Source: VRUE01 sp963707965 (GTDB taxonomy: Bacteria > Actinomycetota > Thermoleophilia > Solirubrobacterales > 70-9). Taken from it: 64,000 bases of DNA. Every line of letters starts with the position of its first letter. The first letter of the stretch is position 1. Positions 59,226 to 64,000 of the stretch are shown here, one piece after another. The notes below the pieces were generated by a model, which saw only the letters and a program-made list of their open reading frames with translations, was not told where the DNA came from and did no database searches. The translations under genes and the position numbers were made by a program. The DNA lies in assembly GCA_963707965.1 (NCBI GenBank), contig CAVPRR010000004.1, forward strand, positions 576,849-640,848, written 5' to 3'.

Positions 59226-62200
59226 ATGCTCTCAATCGGAAAGCTCGGGCGCGGCCAGGAGCGCTACTACCTCGACAAGGTCGCCGAAGGCGCCGAGGAC
59301 TACTACTCCGGCGAGGGCGAGGCGCCCGGTGAATGGATCGGCGACGCCGGCCGGGACCTCGGCCTCGAAGGCGAGGTTGGCGCCGACCAGCTGACGGCAA
59401 TGCTGACCGGCCGCAACCCCGTCGGCGGCGCGCCGCTCCTCTCGATGCGAGGTGTCCGCGGCGATGGCCCCGTCCCCGGCTTCGACCTCACCTTCTCGGC
59501 TCCCAAGTCAGTCTCCCTGCTCTGGGGTCTCGGCGGCCCAGTTGCCGCCCTCGAAGTCTCGACCGCCCACCGCGAAGCAGTCGGCGCCGCCCTCTCCTAC
59601 ATGCAGCGCGAGGCCTGCTGGACGAGGCGAGGAGCCGGAGGCGCAGGGTTCGTCAAGGGCAACGGCTACCTCGCCGGCGCCTACCGCCACCGCTCCTCGC
59701 GCAACGGCGACCCCCAGCTCCACACCCACGTCCTGATCGCCAACGCCACCCAAGGCCCCGACGGCCGCTGGACCCGTCTCTACCACCCGGCGATCTACGA
59801 CCACGCGACGACCGCGTCCTACATCTACGAGGCCCACCTGCGCTACGAGCTGACCCAGCGCCTCGGCGTGCGCTGGCAGGAGGTCCGCAAGGGCATTGCC
59901 GAGATCGAGGGCTTCGCCGACGAGCACCTGTGCGCCTTCTCCACCCGGCGCGCGGAAATCCTCGAGGCGGCGGGGCCGGATGCCTCCGCGCGCTCGATGC
60001 AGGTCGCGACCCTTGCCACCCGCAAGCCGAAGGAGAGCGATGTCGGGCGTGGCGAGCTACTTGAACGCTGGCGAGAGCGGGCGAAGGAGATCGGCCTTGA
60101 CCGTGAGACGATCGAGCGGACCTTCGACCCGGAGCCGCGTTTGCGCCCTGGCGCCGCCGAGGCCCGCACGGTCTCTACCTGGCAGGTAGACCGTGCGGTC
60201 TCGGCGGCTGCGTCCCATTTCGACCGTCGCGATGCGATCCAGGCCGTTGCTGGCCTGCTTCCTGAGGGAGCGCCGGGAGCAGAGGTCGAGCACATGGCGG
60301 ACGCCTACCTTGCATCGGAGTCGGTGATCCAGATCGCGGAGAGCCGCAAAGGCCCTCGCTTCGCCACCCGCCGCATCTGGGACCTTGAGCGTGAAGCGCT
60401 TGCCGCGATCGAGCGGATGCAGGCGCAGCGGCCGACTCCGGTCGGTGAGTTGGCCGCTGCGAGGGTCCTCCACGCCCGCCCGACTCTGAAGACCGACCAG
60501 CGCGAGATGGTCAGGTGCCTGCTCACGGGACGAGAGGGAGTCACCGTGGTAATCGGCGAGGCGGGGACCGGCAAGACCTTCGCGATCGTCGCCGCGGCCG
60601 AAGGCTGGGCGCAAGCCGGGACCCCGCTGCGCGCCGCGGCGCCGACCTGGCGGGCGGCCAACGTCCTGCGCGACGAGGGCCTGCCAGCGACCTCGATCGC
60701 CAGCCTGCTCGTCGAGCTCAACGGCCCGGACCGAGTATGAGGGCGGCCAGGGACTGGCGCGGGATCGGTGCTGCTCATGGACGAGGCTGGGATGGTGGAC
60801 TCCGCGACGCTGGCTCGCATGGTTGCCCATGCGGAGGCGGCCGAGGTGAAGCTCGTCCTTCTCGGTGACCCCGAGCAGCTCGGCGAGATCGAGGCCGGTG
60901 GCCTGTTCCGCGCCGTTGCCGAGCGCACCGAGCCGATCCGCCTCGACGAGATCATCCGCCACGAGCAAGACCTCGATCGCGATGCGGCGAAGCGGATTCG
61001 CGAGGGAGAGGGCCGCGAGGCGCTTGCCCTCTACCGCTCTGCGGAGCGGGTGACAATCTCCCCAGACGCCGACGCTCGCCGCGAGGCGATGGTCCGCGAC
61101 TGGCTGGAGTCCTTCGAGCGTTGCGAGGATGCGGTGATGATCGCCAAGCGAAACGCCGAGGTGGTGAAGCTGAACGCGATGGCGCGCGAGGCCCGCAAGC
61201 AGGGAGGGAAGCTCGGAGCGCAGGAGATCGAAGTCGGCGAGGCGAGGTTCGCCGCCGGCGACCAAGTCATCACCCGCGTCAACGACCGCGACCTCGAGAT
61301 CTACAACCGCGAGCGCTGGCGGATCGCCGAGGTTGACGCCGGGCAGCGCCGCGTCGTCCTCGAAGGCGTCGACCAGGCGAAGCAAGTGGAGGTTGGCGCT
61401 GAGTACCTGGCCCGGACCAACCCGCACTCCGAGGCACCGGCGCTGGAGCACGCCTACGCGGTGACCACCTACTCGGCGCAGGGAGCAACGGTGGATCGCG
61501 CCTTCGTCATGGCTGGACCCCTCGATGGACAAGCAGGAGCTCTACGTCGCCGCCTTGCGCAGCCGCGAGGAGACCTACCTCTACGCGACCCCGGAGATTC
61601 AGGCTTACCGTGACGAGATCGCCCCACGCTCGCCCTACCTGCGCGAGGCCATTCCGCATATCGCTGAAGCCGCCGAGCGCGACCGTGCGCAGCGCGCGGC
61701 CCATGACATCGCCCAGCTTGAGGCGCTGCCGACCGCCGAGCTGATCGAGCGGCGCGACACCCTCCGGCCGCAGGCGCGCCAAGAGCGGACGAATGAGGAC
61801 GAGCCCGCTGACCTACAGAGGCGGATCGAGCAGCAGGCTGAGTTCCTCGCCGGTATGGACGCTCAGCGCCAACGGGTCAGGGAACTGCCTCGAAAGCTTC
61901 GCCGCTCCGAGCTTGAGCGAATTGATCGCACCGAGGAGAGCACGCAACAGTCGCTTGCGCGGATGGGGGCCGAGCTTCGTCAGATGCCTCCGGTCGAGCA
62001 CACCGCCCGCCGCGAGCTGGCGGCTGCCTGAGCAGGCGCTCGACGAACGTCTCCAAGCGGCGGTCCTCGCCGCTCGCCTCGCCCCTCCGACCTACATCAC
62101 CAAGGAGCTGGGGGAGAAGCCACTCAATCGCACGAAGCAGAGGGCGTGGGATCGTGGAGTGACGGAGATTGAGGGCTACCGCCTTCGGCAGGGGATCAAG

Positions 62201-62521
62201 GACCCGAACCGGGCACTCGGGCAAGAGCGTGCGCGAGAGATCGAGCAACGGGCTGTCCTGCGGCGCGTCCACGAAGCCCAGCGGGCGCTCGGGTTGGGAC
62301 AGCATGCGTCCCGAAAGCGAGACCTCGGGGCGGGGGATAGGGATCGGGCGATAAGGAACGCTCGCCAGATCGGGAGAACGCTCGAAAGTCGTGCAGAGCG
62401 AGAGCGGATCTCTGTGCTCCGTTGCCCGGGGCACCCCTGTTTCCGCCGCGGTGCCTGCGAAACTGAAAAGTTCGATGCCCGGAGGATTCGATCCGAGACG
62501 ATTCGAACGAGAAATGCGTGA
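59226..62521 (+). pseudogene. MobF-type relaxase/helicase (TraA/TrwC-like), broken frame
   Basis: N-terminal relaxase with the catalytic Tyr pair E-R-Y-Y (14-15), F-S-A-P-K-S-V-S-L-L and the three-His motif H-R-S-S-R-N-G-D-P-Q-L-H-T-H; then a helicase with Walker A G-E-A-G-T-G-K-T-F and D-E-A-G-M-V-D. An in-frame TGA at 60738 sits between two compensating shifts (about 60735 and 60762); further shifts at about 61513 (extra G) and 62029 (extra T). Joined it is about 1090 residues, normal for this family. Its presence marks the island as mobilisable or conjugative. As given, transfer would be abolished unless these are errors. Confidence 0.85.
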
Positions 62522-63336
62522 AGCGCAGCGCAAGGCGCAGGCTGCGGCGAAGCGGGAGGTAGACCGCGTGAACCGGGAGATCGCGGCGCACAACCGCAGG
62601 GTCGAACAGGCCAACAAGAGCGCCGTCGACAACTACAACCGGGAGGTCGACCGGGTGAACCGCGAGAACAAGCGGCGCGTCTACCAGCACAATCGCGAGG
62701 CCGAACGACAGAACAAGCGGATCGAAGAACAGAATCGGCGGGCGATGGAAGCCCACAATCGGCACATCGCGGCCGCCAACGAGCACAACCGCAAGGTTGT
62801 GGGGGAGCTGAATCAGCGGCTGCGAACGGCCGAGTCGGGCCCGCGCTACACGGCGTCGGAGTCGGCGCTTGCCAACCAGCTGCAGGCCGCTTTGCCAGCG
62901 GCGGAGGAGCGCGAGGTCGACGCGTTCCTGAGCTACGCGCGGATCGACGGGGCGGACGTGGGAGCAGAGTTGCGCGAGCGGCTGGAAGGATTCGAAGTGA
63001 CGGTGTGGTTCGACGAGGTTTCGATCGCACCGGGCAAGAGTCAAGCGCGGCAGATGGACATGGGGCTGCAGAAGGCGCGGGCTGGAATCGCGCTGCTGAC
63101 CCCGGCCTACCTTGCGGGGCGATTCTGGACCGAGCGGGAGCTGGGAGCGCTGCTGCACAAGGAGACGCTGATCCCGGTCCTGCACGGTGTGACCTTCAAG
63201 GACGTCGCCGAGTACAGCGGCATCCTGCCCGACCTGGCGGGGATTCGAGACGGCGCGTGACTCGGTCGAGGTGATTGCGGAGAAGATCGCCGCGGCGGTG
63301 CTCAGCGATGAGCCCGGTCTTTCGACTGCTGCGTAG
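62475..63336 (+). pseudogene. Coiled-coil TIR-domain protein with one frameshift
   Basis: Starts at ATG 62475, overlapping the relaxase 3' end. Residues about 15-125 are a regular coiled coil with Asn every seven residues (R-V-N-R-E-I-A-A-H-N-R-R-V); residues about 150-255 form a TIR domain: A-F-L-S-Y-A-R, V-W-F-D-E, and F-W-T-E-R-E-L-G-A-L-L with the Glu expected for NAD-cleaving TIRs. The frame is lost at about 63243 and resumes as T-A-R-D-S-V-E-V-I-A-E-K-I-A to a TAG at 63334. Only the last 30 residues are affected, so the truncated form may still fold. Inferred as an abortive-infection-type effector. Confidence 0.75.
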
Positions 63337-63397
63337 CACGAGCCAGCGATGCCATCGTCGTCCCGGGGTCGAATCTCAGAAGACGCCCAACTCGACG

Positions 63398-63747
63398 CTA
63401 ACCCCAGAAGATGCAGGTGGGATCGCTGTCGAGCTCGCGGAGCAGCGGCGCTAGGTCGCGCACGGGTTCGATGTACGGGTATTCCAGTCGACGGTCGTTT
63501 CGGTCGCGCGCGTAAAGCGTCCAAAGGCGGGTGCCCGAGTCCCACTCGAAAGTGCAGACTCGCTTCCTAGTCCAGTCCGGCTGAAGTCCTCCCGCCAAGG
63601 CGGGCGGCATTCGTAGATCGTGATCGTGTTTCCGCGGACCTTGTACTCGGTTCTCAGCTTGTCGTCGTGCTCGGCGGGCACCTTCGTTGCGCAGTAGGTC
63701 GCGACGAGCGATATCGCGGGATCCAAGACCTCAGCCGGCAGTGCCAT
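63398..63747 (-). pseudogene. DUF3024 protein with one frameshift
   Basis: M-A-L-P-A-E-V-L-D-P at 63747 then C-A-T-K-V-P-A-E-H-D-D-K-L-R, V-R-G-N-T-I-T-I-Y-E-C-R-P-P-W-R; the frame then changes near 63588 and continues with L-Y-A-R-D-R-N-D-R, Y-P-Y-I-E-P-V and D-P-T-C-I-F-W-G. Together this is a complete DUF3024 domain (about 115 residues), common in actinobacteria and of unknown function. Single-base indel in a GC-rich run is likely. Confidence 0.75.
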
Positions 63748-63790
63748 CGGTTGGCAACCTAACGCGGCGCGGCGCCTCCGCACGCCGTCG

Positions 63791-63934
63791 CTACCAGGCG
63801 GTTCTCTCGTGGCTTGTCCATCGACTCCGATCCCGCCGACGCTCCGCCTTGACATTGGCGGTCAGCTTGTGCGGCTTGCACAGCAGACAGCCGTTGCGTT
63901 GATGCTTGGAGCGTTTGCGCTTGTGGTGGGCCAT
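63791..63934 (-). CDS. 47-residue Lys-rich protein with a C-x2-C-KPHK motif
   Basis: M-A-H-H-K-R-K-R-S-K-H-Q-R-N-G-C-L-L-C-K-P-H-K-L-T-A-N-V. The CLLCKPHK motif with basic flanks resembles small proteins often found in mobile DNA of actinobacteria, possibly single zinc-knuckle nucleic-acid binders; this is recollection. Upstream of the DUF3024 gene on the same strand with a 43-bp gap. Too short for statistical support. Confidence 0.45.
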   Translation of the reverse strand: MAHHKRKRSKHQRNGCLLCKPHKLTANVKAERRRDRSRWTSHERTAW

Positions 63935-64000
63935 TGACTCAGCTTGACAGGGATCGAGGTGCTCGGCCTCAGGATCAACTTTACAGCGTAACTTTTATGC

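Noticed and set aside
63300..64000. Right attachment site matching the tRNA-Met 3' end
   Set aside because: I looked for the TTCGAGTCCTTCCCGCCCCA core near the window end and found only weak partial matches, so the element boundary must lie further on.

Overview
The window is high-GC DNA (roughly two-thirds G+C over most of its length) with dense genes, many GTG/TTG starts and 1-4 bp stop/start overlaps. The run tlyA-nadK-(MFS)-recN-steA-steB-glycosyltransferase-pyrG-peptidase-DUF3866-xerD, plus efp-nusB-xseB-like-ispA-dxs and mutM-recO-dgt-dnaG, is an actinobacterial chromosomal backbone. Several accessory families (DUF3866, DUF4336, small secreted proteins) make me infer a member of the Thermoleophilia/Solirubrobacterales. 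That assignment comes from gene content and order only; there is no rRNA gene here.

Layout. 1-5469: an SDR fragment, a secreted protein, then efp, nusB, an xseB-like gene, ispA and dxs (translation factor, antitermination, and the MEP/isoprenoid pathway). 5470-11083: one copy of a repeated structured-RNA-like element, a methyltransferase, and a giant secreted RCC1-repeat protein followed by a truncated paralogue. 11062-26593: an accessory metabolic stretch with an FGGY kinase coupled to a PLP-dependent lyase/decarboxylase, an orphan NuoB, a frameshifted peroxiredoxin, small stress-type enzymes (DJ-1/PfpI, O-methyltransferase, NTF2-like, cupins, OsmC, GNATs, GrpB), a 744-aa Rad50-like ATPase with a zinc-hook motif, and a methyltransferase broken by three frameshifts. 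26594-27245: a gene-free stretch with the second RNA-like copy. 27246-45391: the core backbone for ribosome modification, NAD(P), DNA repair, cell division, CTP synthesis, chromosome resolution and primase, interrupted at 37023-37424 by tandem and inverted repeats. 45511-49273: tRNA-Asn, a glycosyltransferase/SDR pair, a thioredoxin-like lipoprotein with an HPt protein, and tRNA-Met(CAT).

49306 to the window end looks like an integrated, probably conjugative element entered at the 3' end of tRNA-Met(CAT). It carries a tyrosine integrase (frameshifted), an excisionase-like HTH protein, a two-gene unit of a 54-aa protein plus a 747-aa SMC/Rad50-like ATPase, a HIRAN-domain gene, an intact type III restriction-modification pair whose methylase recognition region is markedly AT-richer than its surroundings, a MobF-type relaxase/helicase (broken), a coiled-coil TIR-domain protein (frameshifted), and small DUF3024 and Cys-motif genes. 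Taken together it is a defence cargo island on a mobile element. The right boundary is not visible.

Single-base frameshifts are concentrated in accessory genes (peroxiredoxin, methyltransferase, integrase, HIRAN, relaxase, TIR, DUF3024), while all core genes are intact. This could be genuine decay or residual sequencing error and limits what can be said about function of those loci.
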